Assembly: GCF_024752025.1 (NCBI RefSeq)
Contig: NZ_JANTPU010000004.1
Coordinates: forward strand, 1 to 50,900
Direction of reading: 5' to 3'
DNA: 50,900 bases
Source: Pseudidiomarina sp. CB1
GTDB lineage: Bacteria; Pseudomonadota; Gammaproteobacteria; Enterobacterales; Alteromonadaceae
Shown here: one piece after another, positions 26,625 to 36,686 of the stretch
How positions within the stretch are numbered: position 1 is the stretch's first letter
Layout of the letters: the number at the start of each line of letters is the position of its first letter
Program-made: the position numbers and the translations under genes
Notes under the pieces: model-generated
Told to the model about the DNA's origin: nothing
Database searches by the model: none
Seen by the model: only the letters and a program-made list of their open reading frames with translations

Positions 26625-27638
26625 TCAGCTGAATCGTTCAAGTATGCGTTGTGCTTGGTGCCAGCGCGGATGTTTACGTAACATTGGCATCGCCAGCGCG
26701 GCACATTTTGCCAAACGCTCATAACAGTTATTTGGCTGCCGCTCGATAGTGGCGAGTTCCTGCTCCATGGCAATAAGTACGGCTTCGGCGCCACTTCTAT
26801 CGTTACAGGCAAGCACCATGTCACATCCGGCGCGCAACGCCGCACGAGCGCGGTCAGGCATATCACCGGCCGCGTGTGCGGCAGCCATAGCTAAATCATC
26901 ACTAAAAATCACACCTTTGAAACCCAGTTGGGCGCGTAAAATGTGCTGCAGCCACCGCTCGGAGAAACCCGCTGGCTTATCATCAATATCAGGATAGATA
27001 ACATGCGCGGGCATAATCGCATCTATACAGTTAGCAAGCTCTATAAATGGTGGTAAATCGGTCCGCCGGATCGCTTCCCATGGTCGTTCATCAATGGGCG
27101 CGGCAATATGGGAGTCAGCCTGCACCGAACCATGTCCTGGAAAATGCTTCCCAGTCGCTTTCATCCCAGCTTGATGCATGCCCTTAATCCAAGCACGGCC
27201 GAGAACGGATACCTGTTCGGCTGAGGATGCAAACGCCCGTTCACCAATCACCTCACTAATGCCATTAACGTCGAGGACAGGCGCGAAGCTAATGTCGATG
27301 TCCATCGCCAGAACTTCGCTCGCCATCAACCAAGCAAGCTCCTGCGCAATATGTTGCGCTTCTTCCATTGAGCTACTTTCTGGCAGAATCGTCCCCATCG
27401 CAGGGATCTTTGAAAAGTCTTCACGGAAGCGTTGAACACGGCCGCCCTCATGATCAACCGCGAGAATAAGCGGATTACTAGCAGCAGCACGGGTTTGTCG
27501 AACCAGCTCTTGAAGTTGCTCTTGAGAAGCGAAATTACGTGCAAAAAAGATGACCCCACCCACGGCCGGGTGCGCCACTAACTCACGTTCCGCTTGCGTT
27601 AACTCGGTACCTTCAAGGTCTATCATTACTGCCGTCAT
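26625..27638 (-). CDS. nagZ: Beta-N-acetylhexosaminidase NagZ
   Basis: A cytoplasmic glycoside hydrolase family 3 enzyme that removes GlcNAc from anhydromuropeptides during peptidoglycan recycling, producing signals for AmpR-type beta-lactamase induction. With ATG at 27638 the 337-residue protein aligns with E. coli NagZ. The KHFPGHG loop is at 164-170 with catalytic His177, and the nucleophile is Asp248 in IFSDDLAM. A start at 27704 would add 22 residues unlike the family. CGGAAG lies before the chosen ATG. Confidence 0.96.
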   Translation of the reverse strand: MTAVMIDLEGTELTQAERELVAHPAVGGVIFFARNFASQEQLQELVRQTRAAASNPLILAVDHEGGRVQRFREDFSKIPAMGTILPESSSMEEAQHIAQELAWLMASEVLAMDIDISFAPVLDVNGISEVIGERAFASSAEQVSVLGRAWIKGMHQAGMKATGKHFPGHGSVQADSHIAAPIDERPWEAIRRTDLPPFIELANCIDAIMPAHVIYPDIDDKPAGFSERWLQHILRAQLGFKGVIFSDDLAMAAAHAAGDMPDRARAALRAGCDMVLACNDRSGAEAVLIAMEQELATIERQPNNCYERLAKCAALAMPMLRKHPRWHQAQRILERFS

Positions 27639-27780
27639 AGAACTTCCGTCGCACTTGATACGTATGAAAGGAGGCAGTTTGCCAAAAAATCTGCGGCACG
27701 TCACTAACCAATTCGAGGACTAGACTTGTTCGTCGCAAGGCTATATATAAAGAGTATTCACCGGAATTAAGGAGCCGACC

Positions 27781-29100
27781 ATGTTATTCCATTCCAATCG
27801 CATTATTCGCGCACTAGCACTCGTAGGTAGCTTGCCGCTCATCGCTAGCTGCGGTGGCGGCTCCAATGATAGTTCACCCGACACCGGAGGGTGTTCCATC
27901 GCCGAACAAAATAGTTACTTTCTTGACTACATGCGCGAGAATTATTTTTGGTACGAAGATATTCCGGCCGGAATAGATCCAACGAGTTACCCGTCTGTGG
28001 ACGCCCTACTCGACGCCATTCGCAGTCCTCAGGATCGGTTCAGCTACATCCTTACAGAGCAAGAATATCAAGAGCGTTTCGTCAACGCCGAGTACATTGG
28101 CTTCGGTTTTTCCAGCCGCGTGGTTGGCTCACGCTTGTTCCTTAATTATGTTTTTGCCGAATCTCCAGCAGCCAATGTCGGCATGAGTCGCGGCGACGAA
28201 ATTATCGAGATTGATGGCGTCGCAGTCGCAACGTTAATTGCAAATGGCAGTTTGAATTCAGCGCTAGGCCCAGCGGAAGAGGGCACTTCGGTGACATTTA
28301 GCTGGCAGAAACCCAACGGTGAAGAGCAAACCGACGTCATTACCAAAACCGCAGTTGAAACCAATACAGTCTTAGCCGTTGACCGTTTTGCCCAAGATGG
28401 CAAGGACGTCGGCTACTATGTTCTCAATAGCTTTATCGACCGCACCGGTGCAGATCTCAATAGTGCTTACGATACGCTCGTTGGCGTCGATGAGCTCATT
28501 ATTGATGTGCGCTATAACGGTGGTGGACTTATTCGTTATGCGAACCAAGCGGCAAGCCAAGCAGCGGGGGACAACGTCATTGGCAACCCCTTTGTTTCAC
28601 TTATCTATAACGATAAAAATTCGGATCGCAACAATACTTCGTTATTCCAGTTAGTCGATGGTGTACAACAACTTGATCTAGACCGCGTGTTCGTGCTGAC
28701 AACCGGAGCAAGCTGTTCGTCCTCAGAACTCATCATTAATGGCCTTAAACCTTACGTTGATGTTGTTGTGGTTGGCCAGCCAACCTGCGGCAAACCCGTG
28801 GGTCAGTCGCCACAGCCATTCTGTGACAAACGCAGTTTCGTGATCAACTTTGAAACCGTTAACGCCGATGGTGAAGGCCGCTACTTTGATGGTCTCGCAC
28901 CACAATGCTCGGCTGCCGATACACTAGCGGGTGACTGGGGCGTTAATGGCGATCCGTTGCTAGATGAAGCCAAATATTTCATCAGCTTTGGTAGTTGTAG
29001 TCCGAGCGCACAACTCAACCAAGCGCAAAGTTTTAGTGCGGATAGCCAAGCAGACAAGCAACGCTACAACTTACTCGAACAATGGCGCCGCGAATTCTAA
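27781..29100 (+). CDS. S41 family serine peptidase, lipoprotein
   Basis: A 439-residue lipoprotein (LIASC lipobox, Cys24; glycine/serine linker after it) with an N-terminal helical region, a PDZ domain (about 100-190, IGFGFSSRVVGS and GDEIIEIDGVAV) and a C-terminal-processing-peptidase fold. By alignment with Tsp, the nucleophile is Ser313 in GASCSSSE and the general base is Lys338 in PTCGKPVGQ, with the same 25-residue spacing. Several cysteines in the catalytic domain could form disulfides in the periplasm. The substrate is unknown. AAGGAG is at 27769-27774. The stop overlaps the convergent btuD stop. Confidence 0.88.
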   Translation: MLFHSNRIIRALALVGSLPLIASCGGGSNDSSPDTGGCSIAEQNSYFLDYMRENYFWYEDIPAGIDPTSYPSVDALLDAIRSPQDRFSYILTEQEYQERFVNAEYIGFGFSSRVVGSRLFLNYVFAESPAANVGMSRGDEIIEIDGVAVATLIANGSLNSALGPAEEGTSVTFSWQKPNGEEQTDVITKTAVETNTVLAVDRFAQDGKDVGYYVLNSFIDRTGADLNSAYDTLVGVDELIIDVRYNGGGLIRYANQAASQAAGDNVIGNPFVSLIYNDKNSDRNNTSLFQLVDGVQQLDLDRVFVLTTGASCSSSELIINGLKPYVDVVVVGQPTCGKPVGQSPQPFCDKRSFVINFETVNADGEGRYFDGLAPQCSAADTLAGDWGVNGDPLLDEAKYFISFGSCSPSAQLNQAQSFSADSQADKQRYNLLEQWRREF

Positions 29101-29849
29101 GATGGCTGCTTAAGCAACGACGGTAATAGTGCGACGCCTTGCTCGGTGCACAACCAACGTGCCGAGATACCAAAAGCGCTCGCTAAGTTGTCGTCGGTAA
29201 GTACTGTTGCTGGCTCGCCAGCAGCAACCAAGTGACCTTTATTTAGTAACACTAACTGGTCGCAAAAACGTGCGGCTAAGCTCAGATCGTGTAAGGCAAC
29301 GGTTATCATTTTTCCCTGCTGCGCAAGACGTTTAAGTAGCTGCATTACATGCAGCTGATAATGCAAATCAAGGCTTGCGGTAGGTTCATCACAGGCTAGC
29401 CACGGTTGATCGCCAAGCAAAGCGCGAGCGAGCTGTACGCGGCGCTGTTCACCACCGGAGAGCTGCGTCAGTGGACGGGCTAGATAATCGTGAATATTTA
29501 GCAACGCTACCACGCGCTTCACTTCAGCTGACGGCGATTGGCGTAGAGATAAGTTAACCAAGCCACTACGTAAAAAGTGAGCAACCGTTATATCACTATG
29601 AGCGGCAGGATTTTGCGGCAGAAAACCAATTAACCTGCGCTGCTCGAGCGGCGCTAATTGCGCAATCGTAGCATTCGCAAATGTGGCTCTACCGGTGGTT
29701 GGCGCCAACTGTCCAGTTAATGCCTGCAACAATGTCGTTTTACCTGCGCCATTCGCGCCGATAATGCCAACCAACTGCCCCGTTGCTGCACTAAAACTTA
29801 CCTGTTGGAGTCGTGCACCAAAGCTCAGCTCTTCACAGACCAGACTCAC
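29097..29849 (-). CDS. btuD: Cobalamin/iron-complex ABC transporter ATPase, BtuD-like
   Basis: A 250-residue nucleotide-binding subunit: Walker A GANGAGKTT near residue 30, ABC signature LSGGEQRRVQLARALLG, Walker B PWLACDEPTASLD and a His switch (ALHDLSL). GTG at 29849 overlaps the btuC stop as GTGA and follows AGAGG. An ATG at 29885 would extend 36 bases into btuC. The set with a FecCD-type permease and a TroA-like binding protein fits cobalamin or siderophore import; cobalamin is preferred from the binding protein. Confidence 0.82.
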   Translation of the reverse strand: MSLVCEELSFGARLQQVSFSAATGQLVGIIGANGAGKTTLLQALTGQLAPTTGRATFANATIAQLAPLEQRRLIGFLPQNPAAHSDITVAHFLRSGLVNLSLRQSPSAEVKRVVALLNIHDYLARPLTQLSGGEQRRVQLARALLGDQPWLACDEPTASLDLHYQLHVMQLLKRLAQQGKMITVALHDLSLAARFCDQLVLLNKGHLVAAGEPATVLTDDNLASAFGISARWLCTEQGVALLPSLLKQPS

Positions 29850-30802
29850 GCAAACCTCTGCTTTGCCAATAAATAAATTAACCATGGCGCGCCCAGAAAC
29901 GCCGCCACCACGCCAAGTTGCAGTTCGACTGTCGTAGGGATGGTTTTAACCACAGCGTCAATCAACACCAACAGGCCACCACCACAAAGACCACTCAACG
30001 CAATCAACGGAAGCGGCCGATGTTCGCCCAAAAGACGCACCGCATGCGGCGCAAGTAATCCGATAAAGCCAATTACCCCAGCAGTTACAACTGACGCTGA
30101 AATTAGCAACGTGACCGCAAGCAGCACCCACCACGTCGCGAAACGCTGCCGAAAGCCAAGTGTGGCAAGCGTAGCGACATCGAAAATGTGCGCATCGACA
30201 TAATTGCGCTGCCAATATAAAACAGCGCCAGCGAGCACTATGTTGGGTAACATCAATAGGACCTGCTCCCAGCCACGGTTCGCCACCGAGCCTAGCAACC
30301 ATAAACTCCACTCCAGATAAGCAAATGGATTAGGTGCCAAATTTAAGACTAATGCAACCAATGCGCCAGCAAGCGAAGCCACTGCGACGCCAGCCAAGAT
30401 CAGTCGAAAACCACTGGTGTTGCCACCCGCGATCAACCATAGCGCGATCAGGCTCAACAATCCGCCCAACATACCAATCGCCGGTAAAGCCCATAAACTA
30501 GGCAACACTAGGCCACTGTACAGCACCAACACCACAGCAAGCGCGCTGCCGCTTGCAACACCGGTAATTCCAGGTTCCGCCAGCGGGTTACGAAAAAGCA
30601 CTTGCAGCACTGCGCCAGCGACACCTAAAGCGATACCATTCAGTAACGCAAGCAACATGCGTGGTAAGCGTAGTTCATAAAAAATCATCGCCGCATTATC
30701 GCCCAACACGGCCATGCCCCATCCAGTCGAGCCGAGCAAGGTATGCAGAGCCATCACGGCAATAATGAAAAGCACTAAAGCAGCTAGTGTTAGTCGCCCC
30801 AT
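29846..30802 (-). CDS. btuC: Cobalamin/iron-complex ABC transporter permease, BtuC-like
   Basis: A 318-residue FecCD-family permease with about ten membrane segments. Family features include LRLPRMLLALLNGIALGVAGAVLQ near the N-terminus, the NPLAEPGITGVASGSALAV segment and the GFIGLLAPHAVRLL(G)EH coupling loop. It overlaps the upstream binding-protein gene by 13 bases and the ATPase gene by four. Confidence 0.85.
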   Translation of the reverse strand: MGRLTLAALVLFIIAVMALHTLLGSTGWGMAVLGDNAAMIFYELRLPRMLLALLNGIALGVAGAVLQVLFRNPLAEPGITGVASGSALAVVLVLYSGLVLPSLWALPAIGMLGGLLSLIALWLIAGGNTSGFRLILAGVAVASLAGALVALVLNLAPNPFAYLEWSLWLLGSVANRGWEQVLLMLPNIVLAGAVLYWQRNYVDAHIFDVATLATLGFRQRFATWWVLLAVTLLISASVVTAGVIGFIGLLAPHAVRLLGEHRPLPLIALSGLCGGGLLVLIDAVVKTIPTTVELQLGVVAAFLGAPWLIYLLAKQRFA

Positions 30803-31509
30803 AGGTGCGCTCCATTGTCGGGACTTATACTCTTAAGGTAATCAACCGCACGCAGGTCCGAGCAACCGGCAATTGCACCGTTCACCTCGACAACATGTCG
30901 TTGCGCTAACCAATCTTGCATCGCTCGGTGCCACAACCAATCATGAGCGCGGGCGTAATCACTCGAGAAGCCCTCAAGTATGACGGTGTCAGGCTGGGTC
31001 AATAACACCTCCTCCAAACTCAGGCGCAACAGTTGGCCGCCGCCCATAAGTGGCGATAATTTCGTACCGCGCTGTTGCAGCAAGTGGGCGACCCAACTGT
31101 CCAGCCCCCACGTGTAAGCGTTCGGCATTAGCACCAAGACTTCGCCGAGTGCTTGTAAATTAAAGCGTTGCAACTGCCGACGTTGCTTACTACGCCAATG
31201 CTGTAGTTGAGCCTCGTGCTCGAGCTCTTGACCTAATTGCTGTAGCGCAGCATCCCACTGCTCAGTTGTTGTTACATAGGGCAGAGTGACCAGTTTTACT
31301 CGTGCCTCCAAGGCCAGTCGCAACGAGCGATTGACGAAACTTCCGGCGACCACACTGTCGGGCTCTTGTAGCAAGATAGCTTCAAGACGCTGACCATGCG
31401 TTTGCGTCGTGACAACCTCTGTGTCCTCATCCAACCACTGTGGCAGCCAGTCATCAAAACAAGGGTTCAAACTCACAATGACACTCGCCAACAGCAATTC
31501 TGCAACCAT
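30790..31509 (-). CDS. btuF: BtuF-like cobalamin-binding protein, apparently without a standard signal peptide
   Basis: 239 residues of the TroA/BtuF type: an N-lobe starting ASVIVSLNPCFDDWLPQW, a helical backbone (about 90-120) and a C-lobe with the LPNAY/WVAHLLQQRG and TQPDTVILEGFS elements. Homologues begin with an export signal before the IVSLNPC strand. Here only about ten residues precede it, without basic residues, so export is unexplained. ATG at 31509 overlaps the radA stop (TAATG) and follows AGAGG by seven bases. Reading upstream in frame gives no hydrophobic segment. Confidence 0.72.
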   Translation of the reverse strand: MVAELLLASVIVSLNPCFDDWLPQWLDEDTEVVTTQTHGQRLEAILLQEPDSVVAGSFVNRSLRLALEARVKLVTLPYVTTTEQWDAALQQLGQELEHEAQLQHWRSKQRRQLQRFNLQALGEVLVLMPNAYTWGLDSWVAHLLQQRGTKLSPLMGGGQLLRLSLEEVLLTQPDTVILEGFSSDYARAHDWLWHRAMQDWLAQRHVVEVNGAIAGCSDLRAVDYLKSISPDNGAHLWGD

Positions 31510-32870
31510 TAGATGGCCTCTAGTGCCTGTTGCAGGTTCTTCACGGCGATCACTTCCATACCGGCAATTGCATCCTTAGGACGATTCCCGGCTGGCACAA
31601 TGGCGCGGGTAAAGCCGTGCTTAGCAGCTTCGTTCAAACGTGCTTGGCCATTCTGCACCGGCCGAATTTCACCAGCTAGACCAACCTCACCAAACACAAT
31701 TAAGTCTCGTGGCAACGGCTGCTCCCGAAAACTCGAAACAATAGCAAGCAACAAGGCAAGATCGGCTCCCGTTTCGGTAACCCGCACACCACCAACCACG
31801 TTAACGAATACATCTTGATCGGACATATGTAGTCCACCATGACGGTGTAACACGGCCAATAGCATCGCCAAACGTGTTGCTTCGGTACCGACAGCGACGC
31901 GGCGCGGATTAGCCAGTTGACTGGCATCCACTAAAGCTTGTAGCTCAACAAGTAGTGGCCGCGTGCCTTCCCAAATGACCATCACTACGGAACCATTGCC
32001 GTGTTCTTCACCTCTTTGCAAAAAAATCGCTGAGGGATTACTTACTTCACGCAAGCCCTGTCCGGTCATCGCGAAAACACCCAATTCATTCGCTGGACCA
32101 AAGCGATTCTTGTTGCCCCTTAACGTACGAAACCGTGAATCTGCAGTTCCCTCCAGCAAAATGGAGGCATCAATGCAGTGCTCAAGTACCTTGGGGCCAG
32201 CGAGTGAACCATCTTTGGTCACGTGACCCACCATAATAATGGCGACGCCTTTTTGCTTGGCATACCGCGTCAAGTAAGCTGCTGATTCGCGAACTTGAGA
32301 AACACTACCTGGCGCCGATTGAATATCCGCAAGGTGCATCACTTGAATCGAGTCAATAACCATAACTTTGGGTTGCTCACGGTCTGCCAAGTCGCAAATT
32401 GTTTCCACTGAAGTTTCGGCAAGCATGCGCAGCTTGTCAGTCGGCAAGCCCAAGCGTTGTGCCCGTAATGCTACCTGCTGTAAAGATTCTTCGCCTGTCA
32501 CATATAAAGTGTTCATGGCGGCCGCTAACTGACACATGGTTTGCAGCAACAAGGTACTTTTACCCGCGCCCGGTGAGCCGCCAATCAAAATTGCTGAGCC
32601 GGGCACGATACCACCGCCTAGCACCCGATCGAACTCTTGGTAGGTTGAACTAAACCGTGGCAGATCTTCGAGGTCGACTTCAGCCAACGTTTGCACCTTT
32701 GCTTGTGTAGCACCAGCAAAGCCACGACGTTCTACAGTTGCACTTTTCGCATTGCCTAAACGAACTTCACTAAGCGAATTCCATGCCTTGCACTCGGTGC
32801 ACTGCCCTAACCAACGCACGAAGTCGGCGCCGCATTCATTACATACATAGGCTGTTTTTGCTTTTGCCAT
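31509..32870 (-). CDS. radA: DNA repair protein RadA
   Basis: RadA is a RecA-like ATPase that helps process recombination intermediates by branch migration. The 453-residue protein has an N-terminal four-cysteine zinc finger (Cys10, Cys13, Cys24, Cys27), Walker A GGSPGAGKST, the family-specific KNRFG motif and a C-terminal Lon-like domain (GLAGEIRPVQNGQARLNEA). ATG at 32870 aligns with E. coli; a GTG three codons upstream is possible. It follows serB closely, as in E. coli. Confidence 0.96.
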   Translation of the reverse strand: MAKAKTAYVCNECGADFVRWLGQCTECKAWNSLSEVRLGNAKSATVERRGFAGATQAKVQTLAEVDLEDLPRFSSTYQEFDRVLGGGIVPGSAILIGGSPGAGKSTLLLQTMCQLAAAMNTLYVTGEESLQQVALRAQRLGLPTDKLRMLAETSVETICDLADREQPKVMVIDSIQVMHLADIQSAPGSVSQVRESAAYLTRYAKQKGVAIIMVGHVTKDGSLAGPKVLEHCIDASILLEGTADSRFRTLRGNKNRFGPANELGVFAMTGQGLREVSNPSAIFLQRGEEHGNGSVVMVIWEGTRPLLVELQALVDASQLANPRRVAVGTEATRLAMLLAVLHRHGGLHMSDQDVFVNVVGGVRVTETGADLALLLAIVSSFREQPLPRDLIVFGEVGLAGEIRPVQNGQARLNEAAKHGFTRAIVPAGNRPKDAIAGMEVIAVKNLQQALEAI

Positions 32871-32891
32871 AACGCTCACTCAAGTTACAAA

Positions 32892-33542
32892 TTACGCCAA
32901 CGTGCTCAAATGATCAGCAAGCTGCATCAAATCGGGGAAATCAATTGCCAGGTCGGCGACGTCTCGCAGAGCTGGCTTAGCGCAGTACGCCACGCCAAAA
33001 CCTGCAGCCGTTAGCATCGCAACATCATTGGCGCCATCACCAACAGCAATCGTGTTACTTAGCGGAATCGACCACTGTTGCGCCAATTCAATTAAGTAAC
33101 GCGCCTTACTTGCCCCATCAACTATAGGCTCAGCAACCGTGCCGGTGAGTTGTCCACCCGCCCACTGCAGTGCATTGGCGTGGTGAGCATCTAATTCAAT
33201 AGTTGCGGCAAGCCGTTCGGTAAACCAAGTAAAGCCGCCAGAAACTACCGCTGTGTACCAACCTTGAGCGTGAAACCAAGTCAACAACTCAGCAGCGCCG
33301 AGACTCAACGGGATGGGCTGAAAAAGTGTTTCAAGTTGCTGCTCTTGTACGCCTCGCAGCAAGGCAACCCGCGCTCGCAAACTTTCGGCAAAATCCAATT
33401 CGCCGCGCATCGCTGCTGCGGTAATCGCACTCACTTCGGGCTTCTTCCCGACTAGGGCGGCCAGCTCATCAATACACTCGATGGTAATCAGCGTTGAGTC
33501 CATATCGAACACAACCAAGCCAGGCTGTTGTAAATTCGGCAT
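32892..33542 (-). CDS. serB: Phosphoserine phosphatase
   Basis: SerB removes phosphate from phosphoserine in the last step of serine synthesis. The 216-residue protein has the HAD motifs: VVFDMDST (nucleophile Asp13), VSGGFTWF, and VGDGANDVAML. It lacks the N-terminal ACT-like domain of E. coli SerB (322 residues). ATG at 33542 is preferred; an upstream in-frame start at 33614 would run over the divergent smp promoter region. Confidence 0.95.
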   Translation of the reverse strand: MPNLQQPGLVVFDMDSTLITIECIDELAALVGKKPEVSAITAAAMRGELDFAESLRARVALLRGVQEQQLETLFQPIPLSLGAAELLTWFHAQGWYTAVVSGGFTWFTERLAATIELDAHHANALQWAGGQLTGTVAEPIVDGASKARYLIELAQQWSIPLSNTIAVGDGANDVAMLTAAGFGVAYCAKPALRDVADLAIDFPDLMQLADHLSTLA

Positions 33543-33596
33543 TGTTTCTCTTCTTCTTAGTTGCTCTCGTCGGTGTTCCCAGCGTATAGTTTTGTC

Positions 33597-34169
33597 ATGA
33601 CGACAACTCAGCATGTTATCAATATCATCAAGCTTGTCTATCGCCGCGGACGAAGATTAGTTGCTGCGCTACTCCTGATCATTCTGATCGAAAACTTATG
33701 GAGTAGCATGCAGCAAACCAGTCTCGCAGACTTACAGGCGCATAGCCAACAGCTTGTCGAACTCATGGCCACACAAGCGGGCCATGAGGCGCGTTATTGG
33801 CTCATCGAAAATGACCAAGAAAAGCTGCAGGCCTTAGTGGATCAACTGAGCCAACATCGCTTGGTAGAATTTAGTGCTATCTACGACACCTATGGACGCG
33901 AAGTTGTTAGTGCTGATGCGGTAACCGAGCAACCCGAACAGGTGTTTGTCCTGGTCGAAGAGATCCGTGAAGAGCCGGTCATTCATGGTTATCTTCACGT
34001 TACCGTTAACCAACCTCTATTGCTCGCCGAACCGCTTGCGACTCACGAATATCTAACTTATTACGGACAATACTTGATTATTTTTGCCTTACTCGCAGGC
34101 GTTTTAATCACCATCACTTTCAATAAATGGCGCTATCGTCGCTGGCGTCCGCCGCAAGAAAATCAATAA
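33597..34169 (+). CDS. smp: Smp/YtjB (AhpA) family membrane protein
   Basis: 190 residues with one membrane helix near the N-terminus (LVAALLLIILIENLW) and one near the C-terminus (YLIIFALLAGVLITITF), flanking a periplasmic domain of about 100 residues. This is the layout of E. coli YtjB/Smp, whose gene is also divergent from serB. ATG at 33597 fits the family start, although no clear ribosome-binding site precedes it; a TTG at 33561 is less likely. It overlaps the convergent TatD gene by 50 bases. Confidence 0.82.
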   Translation: MTTTQHVINIIKLVYRRGRRLVAALLLIILIENLWSSMQQTSLADLQAHSQQLVELMATQAGHEARYWLIENDQEKLQALVDQLSQHRLVEFSAIYDTYGREVVSADAVTEQPEQVFVLVEEIREEPVIHGYLHVTVNQPLLLAEPLATHEYLTYYGQYLIIFALLAGVLITITFNKWRYRRWRPPQENQ

Positions 34170-34929
34170 GCTCTAGGCTGTTTTCCCACAGTTTTTGGCT
34201 CAGTTCGGACGCCGACTCATGCCGCAGTTCAGTAAGGGCTGCAAAAATATCAGCGAGCCGTGATGGTTCATTACGCTTGCCCTGATGGCCGGCCAAAGGC
34301 ATATCTGGTGCATCGGTCTCCAACACCAAGCCCGATAACGGCACCTCGGCAATTGCAGCCCGCGTTTTCGCAGCCCGAGCATAAGTTATAGTGCCACCAA
34401 CACCAAGTTTGAAGCCCTTCGCAATCCAGTCGTGCGCTTGCTGGCTACTACCGCTAAAGGCGTGCAAGACGCCTTTACACTGTGGTAGCTCAGCAAGGTA
34501 GGGGGTAAGGAGACCCAGCAAGTCACTTTGCGACTTACGGTGATGTAGGATCAAAGGTCGCCGGTAACGCACCGCTAATTGCACCTGCTGTTCAAATAGC
34601 TCGCATTGCTTTTGCCACTCGGGACAGGTGCGATCTAAGCCTATTTCGCCCACCAATAACCGCTTGTCGTGTTGCAATTGCTTGGCAACCCAATCGAGAT
34701 CTTGGGTTTGGTGCTGCTTAATAAAGTAGGGGTGCAGGCCAACGGCACGATGTAACTGTATGTGCGAGCCGCGCTCGAAGCATGGCGAAAAATGCTCCAT
34801 GCGTCGCGTTCCAGGCACCAAAATGTGCTGCACGCCTACTTGCGCGGCGCGGTGGAGAACCTCTTCGCGATCCGCATCAAACACCTCAAAATCAAGGTGG
34901 CAATGGGTATCGAAGAGGCTCTCAACCAT
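34120..34929 (-). CDS. yjjV: TatD family metal-dependent hydrolase (YjjV-like)
   Basis: A 269-residue TIM-barrel hydrolase with metal ligands in FDTHCHLDF (residues 6-14), VGEIGLD near 95-101, LILHHRKS, HAFSGS and the LETDAPDMPL motif. TatD proteins are DNases or related phosphohydrolases. The position next to prfC and the serB/deo genes matches yjjV of E. coli. It ends within the convergent smp gene and starts two bases after the prfC stop. Confidence 0.88.
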   Translation of the reverse strand: MVESLFDTHCHLDFEVFDADREEVLHRAAQVGVQHILVPGTRRMEHFSPCFERGSHIQLHRAVGLHPYFIKQHQTQDLDWVAKQLQHDKRLLVGEIGLDRTCPEWQKQCELFEQQVQLAVRYRRPLILHHRKSQSDLLGLLTPYLAELPQCKGVLHAFSGSSQQAHDWIAKGFKLGVGGTITYARAAKTRAAIAEVPLSGLVLETDAPDMPLAGHQGKRNEPSRLADIFAALTELRHESASELSQKLWENSLELIDFLAADASDDSAIY

Positions 34930-34931
34930 GG

Positions 34932-36521
34932 TTAATGCTCACGCGTGTGGTGGAAGTCAATGTCAGGATAACGCTCTGCAGCGAGGTTTAAATTCACCAT
35001 GGTCGGAGCGATATAGGTTAAGTTATCGCCACCATCCAGTGCCAAATTTTGTTCAGCTTTGCGGCGGAACTCATCGAGTTTGCGTTCGTCACTGCTCGAT
35101 ACCCAACGCGCTGTAGCAACATTAATTGACTCGTACACAGCGTCCACATTGTATTCAGACTTCAAGCGGTGAACGACCACATCGAACTGTAGCACCCCTA
35201 CCGCGCCGACAATCAAGTCATTGTTGGCTAACGGGCGGAATACTTGCACGGCGCCCTCTTCAGAGAGCTGCACCAAGCCTTTTAACAACTGCTTTTGCTT
35301 CAGCGGATCTTTTAGGCGTATCCGCCGGAAGAGCTCAGGTGCAAAATTCGGGATACCACTAAACTTAAACTTTTCACCAGCGGTAAAAGTATCACCAATC
35401 TGAATCGTACCGTGGTTATGCAACCCAATAATGTCACCCGGATAGGCCTCTTCAACGTGCTCTCGATCACCGGCCAAGAACGTTAAGGCGTCGGCGATGC
35501 GCACATCTTTGCCGATGCGGACCTGATGCATTTTCATGCCTTTCTCATATTTGCCTGACACGATGCGCATAAAGGCAACACGGTCACGGTGCTTTGGATC
35601 CATATTCGCTTGAATCTTAAATACAAAGCCTGAGAACTCTGGCATCGTGGCGCTTACTTGCTTACCTTCATCGGTTTCACGTGGCAACGGTGTGGGCGCC
35701 CACTGCACCAGACCATCGAGCATGTGATCGACACCAAAGTTGCCTAATGCGGTACCAAAATAGACCGGGGTAAGCTCACCGGCTAGAAAGAGTTCTTTAT
35801 CAAATTCGTTGGAAGCCCCCTGCACCAACTCGATCTGTTCGCGCAAATCATCAGCATAATCGCCAATACGAGCATCAAGCTCAGGATTATCCAGACCTTT
35901 AATGACCTCGCGATCTTGAATCCGATGGCCTTGGCCCGTTTTATAGAGAATCGTCTCGTCATCGATAAGGTGATAAACACCCTTGAAATTCTTACCCGAC
36001 CCAATCGGCCAAGTAATGGGTGCGCACATGATGTTGAGAACGCTTTCAACTTCGTCAAGCAGTTCAAGTGGGTCACGAATATCACGATCCAGTTTGTTCA
36101 TAAACGTGATAATCGGCGTATCGCGCAAACGCGTCACCTCCATCAGCTTGATGGTACGATCCTCGACACCTTTAGCGCCATCGATCACCATCAAACAGGA
36201 GTCCACTGCCGTCAGTGTGCGGTAGGTATCTTCCGAAAAGTCCTCGTGGCCTGGGGTATCTAGCAAGTTCACCAAGGCATTGCGATAAGGGAACTGCATC
36301 ACTGAGGTGGTAACCGAGATCCCACGCTCTTTCTCCATTTCCATCCAATCAGACTTCGCATGTTGACCAGACTTTTTACCCTTTACAGTACCGGCCTTTT
36401 GTAAGCGCTGTCCGTGCAACAGAACTTTTTCAGTGATAGTCGTTTTACCCGCATCCGGATGCGAGATGATCGCAAATGTTCTGCGTTTATTGACTTCGCT
36501 GCTCAAACCACTACCACTCAT
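34932..36521 (-). CDS. prfC: Peptide chain release factor 3
   Basis: RF3 is the translational GTPase that removes RF1 and RF2 after peptide release. The 529 residues equal E. coli. The G motifs are intact: SHPDAGKTT at 20-28, DTPGHEDF and NKLDRD, followed by domains II and III. On the minus strand an extended -10-like TGTGATAAAAT lies upstream, and GAGGA precedes the ATG. Confidence 0.98.
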   Translation of the reverse strand: MSGSGLSSEVNKRRTFAIISHPDAGKTTITEKVLLHGQRLQKAGTVKGKKSGQHAKSDWMEMEKERGISVTTSVMQFPYRNALVNLLDTPGHEDFSEDTYRTLTAVDSCLMVIDGAKGVEDRTIKLMEVTRLRDTPIITFMNKLDRDIRDPLELLDEVESVLNIMCAPITWPIGSGKNFKGVYHLIDDETILYKTGQGHRIQDREVIKGLDNPELDARIGDYADDLREQIELVQGASNEFDKELFLAGELTPVYFGTALGNFGVDHMLDGLVQWAPTPLPRETDEGKQVSATMPEFSGFVFKIQANMDPKHRDRVAFMRIVSGKYEKGMKMHQVRIGKDVRIADALTFLAGDREHVEEAYPGDIIGLHNHGTIQIGDTFTAGEKFKFSGIPNFAPELFRRIRLKDPLKQKQLLKGLVQLSEEGAVQVFRPLANNDLIVGAVGVLQFDVVVHRLKSEYNVDAVYESINVATARWVSSSDERKLDEFRRKAEQNLALDGGDNLTYIAPTMVNLNLAAERYPDIDFHHTREH

Positions 36522-36686
36522 CAGTTCTTATTCCTCATATCACCACAAACGATTTAAATTTGAATCGTGAATTTTATCACATATCTGTGGGTGTTGGCGC
36601 CTCAATGTTGGGGGTTCTCCCCTATTTCACTACATCCCCCCTCATGCCAAGGTTAGAGCGTCTACCAACATAAATCGAGGAAGTTC

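Noticed and set aside
31500-31520. Cobalamin riboswitch for the btu genes
   Set aside because: btuF starts at the radA stop codon, leaving no space for an aptamer.
33543-33614. N-terminal extension of serB
   Set aside because: The extra residues are arginine-rich, not ACT-like, and would overlap the divergent smp start.
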